Below are positions 23,834 through 34,008 of a stretch of 64,000 nt of DNA, in pieces; the first letter of the stretch is position 1, and every line of letters starts with the position of its first letter. Both the position numbers and the translations under genes were made by a program. The DNA lies in assembly GCA_019635535.1 (NCBI GenBank), contig JAHBZH010000001.1, positions 1,826,995 to 1,890,994 on the forward strand. The letters run 5' to 3'. The notes beneath the pieces were generated by a model. That model made no database searches and was not told the origin of the DNA. It saw only the letters and a list, made by a program, of their open reading frames with translations. The stretch is from Sphingomonas sp. Lineage in GTDB: Bacteria; Pseudomonadota; Alphaproteobacteria; Sphingomonadales; Sphingomonadaceae.

Positions 23834-24932
23834 GATGGGTGGCGGCCCAGTCGCTCCGCGCGCTCCAGGTCTCGGCGTTGCCGGTTATGGTGCAGCCCTT
23901 CGCACCGGCTTCGACATGACCGATCGCGAAGACGGCTTCTCCAGCCTGTTCAAGCTGCTGTGTGACATCGTTCACATTCTCTTGCGATACGATCAGCGCC
24001 ATGCCGATGCCGCAGTTGAACGTGCGCGCCATCTCCTCGGGCTCGATATTGCCCTGCGCCTGGAGGTAGGCCATCAACCGCGGCTGCGCCCAGGCACCGG
24101 CATCGATCCGGGCATGGAGATGGTCCGGCAGCACGCGCGGGATATTTTCCAGCAGTCCCCCGCCGGTGATATGGGCGAGCGCGGAGATCCTGCCGGCGCG
24201 GATCGCCGGCAGCAGCGGCTTCACATAGATGCGCGTCGGCGCCAGCAGCGCCTCGATCAGCAGCATGTCCTGGTCGAACAGGGCCGGGCGATCGAGCTTC
24301 CAGCCCTTGTCGGCGGCGAGCCGGCGGACTAGCGAAAAGCCGTTGGAATGAACGCCGGACGAGGCGAGCCCGAGGATCGTGTCGCCCGCCTTCAACTTGT
24401 CGCCGGTCAGCTGCTCGCCGCGCTCGACCGCGCCGACGCAGAAGCCGGCCAGGTCGTAATCGCCCGGCGCGTACATGCCCGGCATCTCCGCCGTCTCGCC
24501 GCCGATCAGCGCGCAGCCCGCCTGCTTGCAGCCCTCGGCGATCGAGGCGATCACCGCTTCGGCCAAGCCCGCCTCCAGCTTGCCGGTGGCGAAATAGTCT
24601 AGGAAGAAGAGCGGCTCGGCGCCCTGCACGATCAGGTCGTTGGCGCACATCGCCACCAGATCCACGCCGACGCCCTCGTGCCGGCCGGAGTCGATGGCGA
24701 GCTTCAGCTTGGTGCCGACCCCGTCATTGGCCGCGACCAGCAGCGGATCGGCATAGCCCGCCGCCTTCGGATCGAAGAAGCCGCCGAAGCCGCCCAGCGA
24801 GGCATCCGCCCCCGGCCGGGCCGTCGCCCTGGCGAGCGGCGCGATCGCCTTCACCAGCGCATTGCCGGCGGCGATGTCGACCCCGGCGCCGGCATAGGTA
24901 TAGGGCTTCTGATTGTGCGTGCGGTTCACCAT
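23826..24932 (-). CDS. purM: phosphoribosylformylglycinamidine cyclo-ligase (AIR synthase)
   Basis: 368 residues, full length. It closes the imidazole ring using ATP. Motifs: [59 protein letters not shown] and [15 protein letters not shown]. It precedes purN in the same operon, the order found in many bacteria, and is divergent from the gene at 24993. Confidence 0.97.
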   Translation of the reverse strand: MVNRTHNQKPYTYAGAGVDIAAGNALVKAIAPLARATARPGADASLGGFGGFFDPKAAGYADPLLVAANDGVGTKLKLAIDSGRHEGVGVDLVAMCANDLIVQGAEPLFFLDYFATGKLEAGLAEAVIASIAEGCKQAGCALIGGETAEMPGMYAPGDYDLAGFCVGAVERGEQLTGDKLKAGDTILGLASSGVHSNGFSLVRRLAADKGWKLDRPALFDQDMLLIEALLAPTRIYVKPLLPAIRAGRISALAHITGGGLLENIPRVLPDHLHARIDAGAWAQPRLMAYLQAQGNIEPEEMARTFNCGIGMALIVSQENVNDVTQQLEQAGEAVFAIGHVEAGAKGCTITGNAETWSARSDWAATHHG

Positions 24933-24992
24933 GAGCCGCGCCTAGCCACAACAGGCTTGGATTTCCACGCCCAACTCGCCAAAAAGGCGCCC

Positions 24993-26204
24993 GTGAAGCG
25001 TTCCCATATTCTTCTCGCCCTCGCGATTCCGCTCGCGCTCGTCGCAATCGGCGGCGGGGCGAGGCTGATCCATGCCCAGCTGGACGGCGCCGACCGGGGC
25101 ATCGCGCCGATCGATTCGACCAGCAATTTCGAGGTGATGGGCGTCGAGGTGGACGTGCGCGCCGCCAGCGGCGAGGCCGCCCGCGTCGAAGGCTGGCGCC
25201 GGGCGCAGCGCGAAGGCTGGCGGCTCCTGTGGTCGCGCACCACCGGCCGGCCCGTCGCGCAGGCGCCGAATCTGTCCGAATCGGTCCTGAACTCGATCGT
25301 CAGCGGCATCATCATCGATTCCGAGCAGATCGGGCCGACCCGCTACATCGCGCGGCTCGGCGTGCTGTTCGATCGCGCGCGCACCGGCCAGATGCTCGGC
25401 GTCGAGGGGCTGCAGCGCCGCTCCGCCGCGATGCTGGTCATCCCGGTGCTGAAGACCGGCGGCAGCGCCTACAGCTTCGAGTTCCAGAACGACTGGCAGC
25501 GCGCCTGGGCCGAATTCCGCACCGCCGGCAGCCCGATCGACTATGTCCGCACCTCCGGCACGGGCATCGATCCGCTGCTGCTCAACCTGTCGCAGACCGG
25601 GCGGCGCGGGCGCGGCTGGTGGCGGATGATCCTCGATCAATATGGCGCCGCGGACGTGCTGGTGGCCGAGCTGGACCTGCGCCGCCTCTATCCCGGCGGT
25701 CCGGCGCTCGGAGTCTTCACCGCCCGTTTCGGCCCGGACGGCGACGTGCTGGGCAGTTTCCGCCTGCGCGCCGACAACGGCCAGCAGGTGCGCGCGATGC
25801 TCGACGAGGGCGTGCGCCGGCTGGACGCGCTCTACACGCAGGCGCTGGAGCAGGGGCGGCTGCGCCCCGATTCCAGCCTGGTGATCATCGAGCCGGCGGT
25901 CCAGCGCGAGATCGAGGAGATCGTGCCGGACGAGCCGATCGCTCTCCCCGTTCCGGTCGGCCCCACGACGACTTTCAACGTCCAGATCGAGACGCCCGAT
26001 GCCGGGTCGGTGCAGGGCGCGGAGCTGGCGGTCAGCCGGGTCGGCGGCGTGACCTCCGCCGTCACGACCAGTCTCGCGCTCGGCGGCACGTCGGTCATGC
26101 GCGTCACCTATGCGGGCGATGCGGCGGGCTTCCAGGCGGCGCTGGCGGCGCAGGGCTGGCGGGTGCAGGTGCTGGGCGGCAACACCGTCCGGATCTCGCG
26201 CTAG
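24993..26204 (+). CDS. membrane-anchored hypothetical protein upstream of hdaA (DUF2066-like)
   Basis: 403 residues from a GTG at 24993. An N-terminal hydrophobic segment (about 6-24) suggests export or a membrane anchor. The middle (about 55-215) resembles DUF2066 proteins, with RYIARLGVLFDRARTGQML and NDWQRAWAEF. The last 75 residues (FNVQIETPDAGSVQGAELAV onward) look like a ferredoxin-like HMA fold, but the whole protein has no cysteine, so the usual CxxC metal site is absent. It lies 4 bases before hdaA and is probably cotranscribed. Function unknown. Confidence 0.8.
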   Translation: MKRSHILLALAIPLALVAIGGGARLIHAQLDGADRGIAPIDSTSNFEVMGVEVDVRAASGEAARVEGWRRAQREGWRLLWSRTTGRPVAQAPNLSESVLNSIVSGIIIDSEQIGPTRYIARLGVLFDRARTGQMLGVEGLQRRSAAMLVIPVLKTGGSAYSFEFQNDWQRAWAEFRTAGSPIDYVRTSGTGIDPLLLNLSQTGRRGRGWWRMILDQYGAADVLVAELDLRRLYPGGPALGVFTARFGPDGDVLGSFRLRADNGQQVRAMLDEGVRRLDALYTQALEQGRLRPDSSLVIIEPAVQREIEEIVPDEPIALPVPVGPTTTFNVQIETPDAGSVQGAELAVSRVGGVTSAVTTSLALGGTSVMRVTYAGDAAGFQAALAAQGWRVQVLGGNTVRISR

Positions 26205-26208
26205 GCGC

Positions 26209-26832
26209 ATGGGCCTCAATCAGATCGCGCTGCCGCTCGACTGGCCGGTGGCCGATCGGGAGGAGGATTTCCTCCTGTCCGAAGCCAATCGCGCCGCCTT
26301 CGAGCATCTCGCCCGCTGGTCGCTCTGGCCGGTCATGGCGACGCTCGTCACCGGGCCGCGCAAGTCGGGCCGCAGCCTGCTCGGCCGCATCTTCGTGCGC
26401 AAGACCGGCGGCCGGCTGTTCGACAATGCCGAGGATCATGACGAGGAGGCCCTGTTCCACGCCTGGAACGATGCCCAGGCGCGCCGCAAGCCGCTGCTGA
26501 TCGTCGCTGCCGCGCCGCCGCCCGCCTGGGAGGTCGCGCTGCCCGACCTCAAATCGCGCCTCGCCGCCACGCCCCATGTCGCGCTGGGCGCGCCGGACGA
26601 CGCGCTGCTCGGCGATCTCGTCGTCAAATTGCTCAACGACCGGGGCATCGTCACGCCGTCCGATCTCGCCGACTATCTGGTCCCGCGCGTCGAACGCAGC
26701 TATGTGGCGGCCTTGAAGATCGTCGATCTTCTCGACCAGGCCATGCTGTCGCATCATCGTCGCATGACCGTGCCAATGGCGAAAAAGGCACTGGAGGAGG
26801 CCGGAATGATCGGCCGCGCAAGAGGACGCTGA
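26209..26832 (+). CDS. hdaA: HdaA-type DnaA-related replication regulator
   Basis: 207 residues from ATG 26209. The N-terminal [10 protein letters not shown] resembles the beta-clamp-binding motif of Hda proteins. A DnaA-like AAA+ core follows, with a modified P-loop ([13 protein letters not shown]) and a lid region ([17 protein letters not shown]). In Caulobacter HdaA, loaded on the clamp, promotes ATP hydrolysis by DnaA and prevents over-initiation. Its stop shares a base with the ppk1 start (TGATG). Confidence 0.92.
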   Translation: MGLNQIALPLDWPVADREEDFLLSEANRAAFEHLARWSLWPVMATLVTGPRKSGRSLLGRIFVRKTGGRLFDNAEDHDEEALFHAWNDAQARRKPLLIVAAAPPPAWEVALPDLKSRLAATPHVALGAPDDALLGDLVVKLLNDRGIVTPSDLADYLVPRVERSYVAALKIVDLLDQAMLSHHRRMTVPMAKKALEEAGMIGRARGR

Positions 26833-29015
26833 TGCAACCCGCCGCGACGCCCGCCAACGATGCCGATCCGGCCGCCGCGCCGACCCCCGATTCGACCGGC
26901 GACACGCGCCGTTATTTCAACCGGGAATTGTCCTGGCTCGCCTTCAACCGCCGCGTGCTGGAGGAGGCGTGCAACGAGGCGCATCCCTTGCTGGAGCGGC
27001 TGCGCTTCCTCTCCATCTCCGGCAACAATCTCGACGAGTTCTTCATGGTGCGCGTCGCGGGCCTCAAGGCGCAGCAATTGCTCGGCGTCGAGGAGCCCTC
27101 CGTCGACGGCCTCACGCCCGCCCAGCAGCTCGCCGCGATCGCCGACGAATCGAACGCGCTGACCGCCAGCCAGCAGGAGGTCTGGCGGCACCTGCGCGGC
27201 CTGCTGCGCGACTCCGGCTTCGCCGTGCTCGGCGAGGACGAGATCACGGGCGAGGACGCCGCCTGGCTCGACGATCATTTCCGCGACCATATCTTCCCGG
27301 TCCTCACGCCCCAGGCGATCGATCCGGCCCATCCCTTCCCGTTCATCCCCAACAAGGGCTTCAGCCTCGTCTTCGATCTGAAGCGCCTGTCGGACGGCGC
27401 GCCGATCCAGGAGTTGTTGATGGTGCCGGCGACGCTGCCGCGCTTCGTCCGCCTGCCGGGGGAGGCGGCGCGCTATATCGCGATCGAGCGGCTGATCCGC
27501 CGCCAGGCGGCGATGCTGTTCCCCGGCTACGAGATGCTCGGCGGCGGCGCCTTCCGCATCATCCGCGACAGCGACATCGAGATCGAGGAAGAGGCGGAGG
27601 ATCTCGTCCGCTTCTTCCGCTCGGCCATCAAGCGCCGCCGGCGCGGCCGCGTCATCCGGCTGAAGCTGGAGGCGGACATGCCGGACGACCTCGTCGCCCT
27701 GGTCCGCGACGGCCTCGACGCCAGCGAGGCTTTGGTCTTCGAATCGACCGGCTTCCTCGGCATCGCCGATCTCGCCATGCTGGTCGACGAGGACCGCGCC
27801 GACTTGAAGTTCCCGGCCTTCTCCGCCCGTTTTCCGGAGCGCATCCGCGAATATGGCGGCGACTGCTTCGCCGCGATCCGGGCCAAGGACATCGTCGTCC
27901 ACCATCCCTATGAGAGCTTCGACGTCGTGCTCGCCTTCCTGCGCCAGGCGGCCGAGGACCCGGACGTGGTGGCGATCAAGCAGACGCTCTACCGCGCCGG
28001 CAAGCAGTCGGCGGTCATCAACGCCCTGATCGCCGCCGCCGAGGCGGGCAAATCCGTCACCGCCGTCGTGGAATTGAAGGCCCGCTTCGACGAGGAGCAG
28101 AATTTGATGTGGGCGAGCGCGCTGGAGCGCGCCGGCGTGCAGGTCGTCTACGGCTTCATCGAATGGAAGACGCACGCCAAGATGTCGATGGTCGTGCGGC
28201 GCGAGGAGGGGAGCTACCGCACCTATTGCCACCTCGGCACCGGCAATTACCACCCGATCACCGCGAAGATCTACACCGACCTCAGCTACTTCACCGCCGA
28301 TCCGCGCGTCGGCCGCGATGTCGCCCACGTCTTCAACTACATCACCGGCTATATCGAGCCGCGCGGGCTGGAGCTGATCGTGATGTCGCCCAACGACATG
28401 CGGGCCCGGCTGGGCGATCTCATCGATCGCGAGATCGGCAATGCCCGCGCCGGGCGGCCGGCGGCGATCTGGGCGAAGATGAACTCGCTGGTCGATCCCG
28501 CGATCATCGACAAGCTCTACGAGGCGAGCGCGGCCGGCGTGGAGATCGACCTCATCATCCGCGGCATCTGCTGCCTGCGCCCCGGCGTGCCGGGCCTCTC
28601 CGAGAATATCCGGGTCAAGTCGATCGTCGGCCGCTTCCTGGAGCACAGCCGCATCTGGTGCTTCGGCAATGGCGGCGAGCTGCCCAATCGCGAGGCGGAG
28701 GTCTGCATCTCATCGGCCGACTGGATGCCGCGCAATTTCGACCGGCGGGTCGAATATGCGCTGCCGGTCGGGAACGACACGGTTCATGCCCAGATCCTCG
28801 ATCAGGTGATGGTCGCCAATATCATCGACACCGAGCAGAGCTGGCGGCTGCGGGCGGACGGCAGCTATGAACGGCTCGTGCCCGGCGTGGACGGCAAGCC
28901 GTTCAACCTGCATCATTATTTCATGACCAATCCGTCTTTGTCGGGCCGCGGAGCCGCTGGCCATGGCCGCGGTGCCTATCCCCAGAAGCTGCGTCTTCCG
29001 CGCGGCCAGCAATAG
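26832..29015 (+). CDS. ppk: polyphosphate kinase 1
   Basis: 727 residues, full length: N-terminal domain ([18 protein letters not shown]), head domain and two phospholipase-D-like C-terminal domains. The phospho-accepting His lies in THAKMSMV, with a second conserved His in [10 protein letters not shown]. It makes polyphosphate from ATP at the membrane. It is coupled to hdaA and followed 11 bases later by ppx. Confidence 0.98.
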   Translation: MQPAATPANDADPAAAPTPDSTGDTRRYFNRELSWLAFNRRVLEEACNEAHPLLERLRFLSISGNNLDEFFMVRVAGLKAQQLLGVEEPSVDGLTPAQQLAAIADESNALTASQQEVWRHLRGLLRDSGFAVLGEDEITGEDAAWLDDHFRDHIFPVLTPQAIDPAHPFPFIPNKGFSLVFDLKRLSDGAPIQELLMVPATLPRFVRLPGEAARYIAIERLIRRQAAMLFPGYEMLGGGAFRIIRDSDIEIEEEAEDLVRFFRSAIKRRRRGRVIRLKLEADMPDDLVALVRDGLDASEALVFESTGFLGIADLAMLVDEDRADLKFPAFSARFPERIREYGGDCFAAIRAKDIVVHHPYESFDVVLAFLRQAAEDPDVVAIKQTLYRAGKQSAVINALIAAAEAGKSVTAVVELKARFDEEQNLMWASALERAGVQVVYGFIEWKTHAKMSMVVRREEGSYRTYCHLGTGNYHPITAKIYTDLSYFTADPRVGRDVAHVFNYITGYIEPRGLELIVMSPNDMRARLGDLIDREIGNARAGRPAAIWAKMNSLVDPAIIDKLYEASAAGVEIDLIIRGICCLRPGVPGLSENIRVKSIVGRFLEHSRIWCFGNGGELPNREAEVCISSADWMPRNFDRRVEYALPVGNDTVHAQILDQVMVANIIDTEQSWRLRADGSYERLVPGVDGKPFNLHHYFMTNPSLSGRGAAGHGRGAYPQKLRLPRGQQ

Positions 29016-29026
29016 GCGTACCGGTC

Positions 29027-30490
29027 ATGTATGCCCGCGCGCCGGTCGCGATCATCGACATCGGCTCCAATTCCGTGCGCCTCGTCGTCTATTCTGGCGC
29101 GACCCGCATCCCGTCGATCATCTTCAACGAAAAGGTGATGGCGGGCCTCGGCCGCGACATGGGCGAAACCGGCGCGCTGGGCGAGGAGGCGCAGGCGCGG
29201 GCGCTGCGCGCGCTCGATCGCTTCCGTCTGCTGACCCAGCAGATGGGTGTGGTCCGCACCCGCACCGTCGCCACTGCCGCGGTGCGCGAGGCTTCGAACG
29301 GTGCCGCTTTCCTCGACGAGGTGCGCGCAATCGGTCTCGATCCGCTCGTCCTGGCCGGCAAAGAAGAGGCGCGCATGGCCGGACTTGGCGTTGTTTCCGC
29401 CATTCCAGATGCCGATGGCCTGGTCGGCGATCTCGGCGGCGGCAGCCTGGAGCTGGTGGCGGTGGCGAAGCGCAAGGCGAAGCGCGCCGCGTCTTTGCCG
29501 CTGGGTGTGCTGCGGCTCGATGCACTGGTCGCGGAAGGCGATGCCGCCTTTGCGAAGAAGGTCGGCAAGGCGGTGGCCGCCGCCGGCTTCGCGGACAAGG
29601 GGGAGGGCAAGCCGCTCTATCTCGTCGGCGGCAGCTGGCGCGCGCTCGCCCAGTTCGACATGGCGCTGGCCGATCATCCGTTGCCGATCACCCATCAGCA
29701 CGCGATGCTGCCCGGCCGTCCCGCCACGCTGGCCGAAGCGTTGCGTAAGCTCGGCCCTGACGGCCTGCGCGATTTGGCGTCGGTCTCGTCCTCACGCATC
29801 CCCAGCCTGCCTGTCGCGAATTGTCTGCTGACCGCTTTGGTCGATGCGTTGCGGCCCGCCGCGCTCATCGTCTCCAGCTTCGGCATCCGCGAAGGGCTGC
29901 TCTATGACGAGCTCGATCCGGCGCAGCGCACCCGCGATCCGCTGATCGAGGCGGCGCGCGAGGCCGGGGCGGGGCTGGGCCGCTTCGCACAGCATGGCGC
30001 TCTTCTCGATACCTGGATCGCGCCGGCCTTCGACGACAGCCCGCGCCAGGCGCGCCTGCGCCTTGCCGCCTGCCTGCTCTCCGACATCGCCTGGGCCGCG
30101 CACCCCGATTTCCGGGCCGAGCGCGGCATCGACATGGCGCTGCACGGCAACTGGGTGGCGATCGACGCGCCGGGCCGGGTGATGCTGGCGCTCGCCTTGT
30201 TCCGCGCTTTCGGCGGCGAGCGCGACCTGCCTTATCCGACGATCGCCGCCTTGTGCACGCCGGAGGAGTTGACGCGCGCCGGGCTCTGGGGCCTGGCAAT
30301 GCGCCTCGGCCAGCGCCTCAGCGGCGGAGTCGCGGCCGGGCTGGAGCGCAGCCGCCTCCATCGCGACGGCGCGACCCTGGTGCTGGAAATGCGGCGCGAC
30401 GATGCCGCGCTGATCGGCGAATCGGTCGAACGCCGCCTGCGCGTCCTTGCCGGCGAGCTCGGCCTGGACGCGGAGATCAGGGTCGGCTGA
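29027..30490 (+). CDS. ppx: exopolyphosphatase / guanosine pentaphosphatase family protein
   Basis: 487 residues. The Ppx/GppA N-terminal ASKHA fold shows IIDIGSNSVRLVVY, TVATAAVREASN, LAGKEEARMAG (catalytic Glu) and GDLGGGSLELV; an HD-like helical domain occupies the C-terminal third. It hydrolyses terminal phosphates of polyphosphate and possibly pppGpp. The ppk-ppx pair is a standard arrangement. Confidence 0.96.
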   Translation: MYARAPVAIIDIGSNSVRLVVYSGATRIPSIIFNEKVMAGLGRDMGETGALGEEAQARALRALDRFRLLTQQMGVVRTRTVATAAVREASNGAAFLDEVRAIGLDPLVLAGKEEARMAGLGVVSAIPDADGLVGDLGGGSLELVAVAKRKAKRAASLPLGVLRLDALVAEGDAAFAKKVGKAVAAAGFADKGEGKPLYLVGGSWRALAQFDMALADHPLPITHQHAMLPGRPATLAEALRKLGPDGLRDLASVSSSRIPSLPVANCLLTALVDALRPAALIVSSFGIREGLLYDELDPAQRTRDPLIEAAREAGAGLGRFAQHGALLDTWIAPAFDDSPRQARLRLAACLLSDIAWAAHPDFRAERGIDMALHGNWVAIDAPGRVMLALALFRAFGGERDLPYPTIAALCTPEELTRAGLWGLAMRLGQRLSGGVAAGLERSRLHRDGATLVLEMRRDDAALIGESVERRLRVLAGELGLDAEIRVG

Positions 30491-30778
30491 TCAGCCGCAG
30501 GTGATCCGCTCGATCCGCCCGCGCGCGTCGATATGGATGTTCAGCCGGTCTTCGCGATAATCCATCGTCACCGCGTCGCCGGGGCGAATCCAGCGCAGGG
30601 AGCGCGAATTGCTGCGCGCCAGCGCGTCGGCGCCCACTTCGCTGGACGGTTCGCGGCCGACCAGGTTCTGCACCGCATCGGCGTTGCAGCGATAGCTGGG
30701 CTCGGGCGCGGCGGCATCGTCGGTCGTGACGCAGGCGGCGGTGCCGATCAGGGCGAAGGCGGCGATGGGCAATTTCAT
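30491..30778 (-). CDS. I78-type peptidase inhibitor-like lipoprotein
   Basis: 95 residues from ATG 30778. The leader MKLPIAAFALIGTAACVTT has a lipobox-like TAAC. The mature part (YRCNADAVQNLVGREPSSEV, the WIRPGDAVTMDYRED segment and a C-terminal ITCG) matches the potato-inhibitor-like I78 family with a conserved Cys pair. Such proteins inhibit serine proteases. The start overlaps the rnd stop (ATGA), an unexpected coupling; the stop abuts the convergent ppx stop. Confidence 0.83.
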   Translation of the reverse strand: MKLPIAAFALIGTAACVTTDDAAAPEPSYRCNADAVQNLVGREPSSEVGADALARSNSRSLRWIRPGDAVTMDYREDRLNIHIDARGRIERITCG

Positions 30779-31956
30779 GGGGTGGGCTCCGTTTCGGTTC
30801 GGGTCATGGCCAGTTTTCCCCCCTTGATCGCGAAGGCCAGCCGGCCTTCCACCAGGTCCAACGCATCGCGGCCGAATTCGTCGAACCGCCAGCCTTCGAG
30901 AATCGCGAGCCCGTCGCGTCGCCCCGCCGCGAGCAGTTCCAGTTCTTCCGAGCGCGCCACCAGCCGGGGTGCGACATTGCTTTCCCGCGCGCGAATCTTG
31001 AGCAGCAGCTTCAGCAAATCGGCGACCAGGGCGCCTTCGCGTCCCAGACCGGGGCCGCGGTCGTCGCGGGCGGGCATCTCGTCGGCGGGCAGAGGTTCCG
31101 CCAGTTCCAGCGCATCCATCATCCTGGAGCCGATATCGTTCGCCTTCCACGCCGCCGAAAGCCCGCGCACCCGGCCCAGCGCGTCCTGGTCGGCGGGCGG
31201 GTGCATGGCGATGTCCGCCAGCGTTTCGTCCTTCATGATTCGCCCGCGCGGCAGGTTCTTGGATCGCGCCTCGATCTCGCGCCACGCCGCCAGCCCCTTC
31301 AGCCGCCCCAGCACTTCCGCCTTGCGGCTCTGGATTTTGACCTTCTTCCAGGCGAGGTGCGGATCGTTGATGTAATTGGTGGGGTCGGCAATGCGGTCCA
31401 TCTCCTGATCCAGCCACTGGCCGCGTCCCGTCTTCATCAGCCGATCCAGCATTTTCGGGAACAGCTCGGCGAGGTGGGTGACGTCGCCGATCGCATAGTC
31501 GATCTGGCGCTTGTCGAGCGGGCGGCGCGCCCAGTCGGTGAAGCGCGCGCCTTTGTCGAGGCTGCGCCCGAGCAGCGATTCGACCAGGTTGGAATAGCCC
31601 ACCTGCTCGCCGAGCCCGAGCGCCATCGCCGCGACCTGGGTGTCGAAGATCGGGAAGGGGGTGCCGCCGGTCAGGTTGACGATGATCTCGATGTCCTGGC
31701 CGCCCGCATGGAAGACCTTGAGCACCCTCTCGTTGTTGACGAGCAGCTCGAGCAGGGGCGCGAGATCGATGCCCTCCGCCTTGGGATCGATTGCGGCGGC
31801 CTCCTCGCTATTGGCGATCTGGAACAGGCACAGATCGGGCCAATAGGTGTTCTCGCGCATGAACTCGGTGTCCACGGCGACGAAGTCGGATTTGGCGAGC
31901 CGGTCGCAGAGCTTTTCGAGGGACTCGGTGTCGGTGATGAGCGGATGAATCTGCAT
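30775..31956 (-). CDS. rnd: ribonuclease D
   Basis: 393 residues. DEDD exonuclease motifs: FVAVDTEFMRENTYWPDL (Exo I), VFHAGGQDIEI (Exo II) and YAIGDVTHL (Exo III, Tyr-x3-Asp), followed by HRDC domains. It trims tRNA 3' ends. Divergent from aspS; the downstream I78 gene overlaps by four bases. Confidence 0.95.
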   Translation of the reverse strand: MQIHPLITDTESLEKLCDRLAKSDFVAVDTEFMRENTYWPDLCLFQIANSEEAAAIDPKAEGIDLAPLLELLVNNERVLKVFHAGGQDIEIIVNLTGGTPFPIFDTQVAAMALGLGEQVGYSNLVESLLGRSLDKGARFTDWARRPLDKRQIDYAIGDVTHLAELFPKMLDRLMKTGRGQWLDQEMDRIADPTNYINDPHLAWKKVKIQSRKAEVLGRLKGLAAWREIEARSKNLPRGRIMKDETLADIAMHPPADQDALGRVRGLSAAWKANDIGSRMMDALELAEPLPADEMPARDDRGPGLGREGALVADLLKLLLKIRARESNVAPRLVARSEELELLAAGRRDGLAILEGWRFDEFGRDALDLVEGRLAFAIKGGKLAMTRTETEPTP

Positions 31957-32061
31957 TGGCGGCCCTCATAACGGCGCCGCGTCGCTTGACAAAGCGCCGC
32001 GAGTGACGCGAAGCGCCTCGTCACGCACTTTTCCACATAAATCGAACCTCGAAAGCCACTG

Positions 32062-33843
32062 ATGCACGCCTATCGCACCCACAATTGCGGCGAACTCCGC
32101 GAAAGCCATGTCGGCGAAACCGTTCGTCTGTCCGGTTGGGTCCATCGCAAGCGCGATCATGGCGGCGTGCTCTTCGTCGATCTGCGCGACCATTACGGCC
32201 TCACCCAGATCGTCTGCCGCGCCAACAGCGAAGCGCTGAAGGTGCTGGAGCATCTGCGCGTCGAGTCGGTGGTGACGATCGACGGCGAAGTGGTGGCGCG
32301 CGGTCCCGAAGCGACCAATCCGAATCTGCCGACCGGCGCGATCGAGGTGGTCGCCGATGCCGTGACCGTCCAGTCCGCCGCCGAAGAGCTGCCTCTGCCG
32401 GTCGCCGGTGAGGCCGAATATCCCGAGGATATCCGCCTGCGCTATCGCTACCTGGACCTGCGCCGGGAGCGGCTGCACGCCAACATCCTGCTACGCTCCA
32501 ACGTGATCAGCTCGATCCGCCGCCGGATGATCGACCAGGGCTTCACCGAGTTCCAGACCCCGATCCTCACCGCCTCGTCCCCAGAAGGCGCACGCGACTA
32601 TCTCGTCCCCTCCCGCGTCCATCCCGGCAAGTTCTATGCGCTTCCCCAGGCGCCGCAGATGTTCAAGCAGCTGATCATGGTCGCCGGCTTCGATCGCTAC
32701 TTCCAGATCGCCCCCTGCTTCCGCGACGAGGACGCCCGCGCCGATCGCTCGCCCGGCGAATTCTACCAGCTCGATTTCGAGATGAGCTACGTCACCCAGG
32801 ACGACGTGTTCGAAGCGATCGAACCGGTGCTGGCCGGCGTGTTCGAGGAATTCGCGAACGGCCGCGCCGTCACTTCGGCCGGCCAGTTCCCGCGCATCCC
32901 GTTCCGCGAGGCGATGCTGAAATACGGCTCGGACAAGCCGGACCTCAGGAACCCGATCCTGATCTCCGACGTGTCGAAGCATTTCGAGGGCTCGGGCTTC
33001 GGCCTGTTCGCCCGCATCGTCGAGGGCGGCGGCGTGGTCCGCGCCATTCCGGCGCCGAACACGGCGGAGAAGAGCCGCAAATTCTTCGACGACATGAACG
33101 ATTGGGCGCGCTCCGAAGGCCATGCCGGCTTGGGCTACATCACCCAGAAAGGCGGCGAGCTGGGCGGCCCGATCGCCAAGAATCACGGCGAGGCGGCGAC
33201 CCGCAAGCTCATCGCCGAACTGGGCCTCGGCCCCGATGACGGCATCTTCTTCGCCGCCGGCAAGGAAGGGCAGGCGGCCAGGCTGGCCGGCGCGGCGCGC
33301 ACCCGCGTCGGCGAGGAGCTGGGCCTGATCGACGAGAGCCGCTTCGATTTCTGCTGGATCGTCGATTTTCCGATGTTCGAATATGACGAGGACGCGAAGA
33401 AGGTCGATTTCAGCCACAACCCCTTCTCGATGCCGCAGGGCGGGCTGGAGGCGCTGGAGACGAAGGACCCGCTCGACATCCTCGCTTTCCAGTACGACAT
33501 CGTCTGCAACGGCGTGGAGCTTTCGTCCGGCGCGATCCGCAACCACCGGCCGGACATCATGTACAAGGCGTTCGAGATCGCCGGCTACACGCAGGCGGAC
33601 GTGGACACGAACTTCGCGGGCATGATCAACGCCTTCAAGTTCGGCGCCCCGCCGCACGGCGGCTCGGCCCCCGGCATCGACCGCATCGTCATGCTGCTCG
33701 CCGGCGAACCCAACATCCGCGAGGTCGTCCTCTTCCCGATGAACCAGAAGGCCGAGGACCTGATGATGAACGCGCCGGGCGCCGTGACGGCCAAGCAACT
33801 CCGCGAGCTCAACATCCGCATCGTCGAACAGGCTAAAACCTAA
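32062..33843 (+). CDS. aspS: aspartyl-tRNA synthetase
   Basis: 593 residues: an N-terminal OB anticodon-binding domain ([21 protein letters not shown]), the class II core with [19 protein letters not shown] (motif 2), a bacterial GAD insertion and motif 3 [13 protein letters not shown]. It charges tRNA-Asp; in many alphaproteobacteria the enzyme is non-discriminating and also charges tRNA-Asn, which cannot be judged here. Divergent from rnd. Confidence 0.97.
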   Translation: MHAYRTHNCGELRESHVGETVRLSGWVHRKRDHGGVLFVDLRDHYGLTQIVCRANSEALKVLEHLRVESVVTIDGEVVARGPEATNPNLPTGAIEVVADAVTVQSAAEELPLPVAGEAEYPEDIRLRYRYLDLRRERLHANILLRSNVISSIRRRMIDQGFTEFQTPILTASSPEGARDYLVPSRVHPGKFYALPQAPQMFKQLIMVAGFDRYFQIAPCFRDEDARADRSPGEFYQLDFEMSYVTQDDVFEAIEPVLAGVFEEFANGRAVTSAGQFPRIPFREAMLKYGSDKPDLRNPILISDVSKHFEGSGFGLFARIVEGGGVVRAIPAPNTAEKSRKFFDDMNDWARSEGHAGLGYITQKGGELGGPIAKNHGEAATRKLIAELGLGPDDGIFFAAGKEGQAARLAGAARTRVGEELGLIDESRFDFCWIVDFPMFEYDEDAKKVDFSHNPFSMPQGGLEALETKDPLDILAFQYDIVCNGVELSSGAIRNHRPDIMYKAFEIAGYTQADVDTNFAGMINAFKFGAPPHGGSAPGIDRIVMLLAGEPNIREVVLFPMNQKAEDLMMNAPGAVTAKQLRELNIRIVEQAKT

Positions 33844-33851
33844 TCCCAAAA

Positions 33852-33999
33852 CCGTTCGGGCTGAGCTTGTCGAAGCCCTGTCCTTTCTTCAAACATGGCG
33901 GAAAGAAGGACAGCCCTTCGACAATGATCAGGTGCGAATGTACCCCGTACATTCGCAGCCATGCCGGGGGCATGGCGGCCTGATCATCAGGGCGAACGG
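33852..33999. repeat. long palindromic repeat, copy 1, interrupted in its right arm
   Basis: The left arm begins CCGTTCGGGCTGAGCTTGTC at 33852 and runs through TGTCCTTTCTT. The right arm runs from AAAGAAGGACAGCCCTTCGACAA to TCAGGGCGAACGG (ending 33999). It is related to the element at 61136-61219 but is split by 62 bases at 33925-33986. It lies between aspS and ppk2, and the ppk2 ribosome-binding site begins at its edge. Confidence 0.9.
33925..33986. repeat. 62-bp nested element able to form a three-way junction
   Basis: Outer arms TGATCAGG (33925-33932) and CCTGATCA (33979-33986) enclose two perfect hairpins. The first is an 11-bp stem TGCGAATGTAC at 33933-33943 with its complement at 33947-33957 and loop CCC. 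The second is an 8-bp stem GCCATGCC at 33958-33965 with its complement at 33969-33976 and loop GGG. It splits a larger palindrome. No coding capacity. Confidence 0.88.
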
Positions 34000-34008
34000 A
34001 GTGGGTTC

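Noticed and set aside
24993..26204. Metal-binding HMA protein
   Set aside because: The C-terminal fold may resemble HMA, but there is no cysteine in the protein, so a metal-binding call is not supported.
26754..28646. 630-residue antisense frame over ppk1
   Set aside because: Shadow frame of a codon-biased gene; repetitive Asp/Arg/Gly composition and no motifs.
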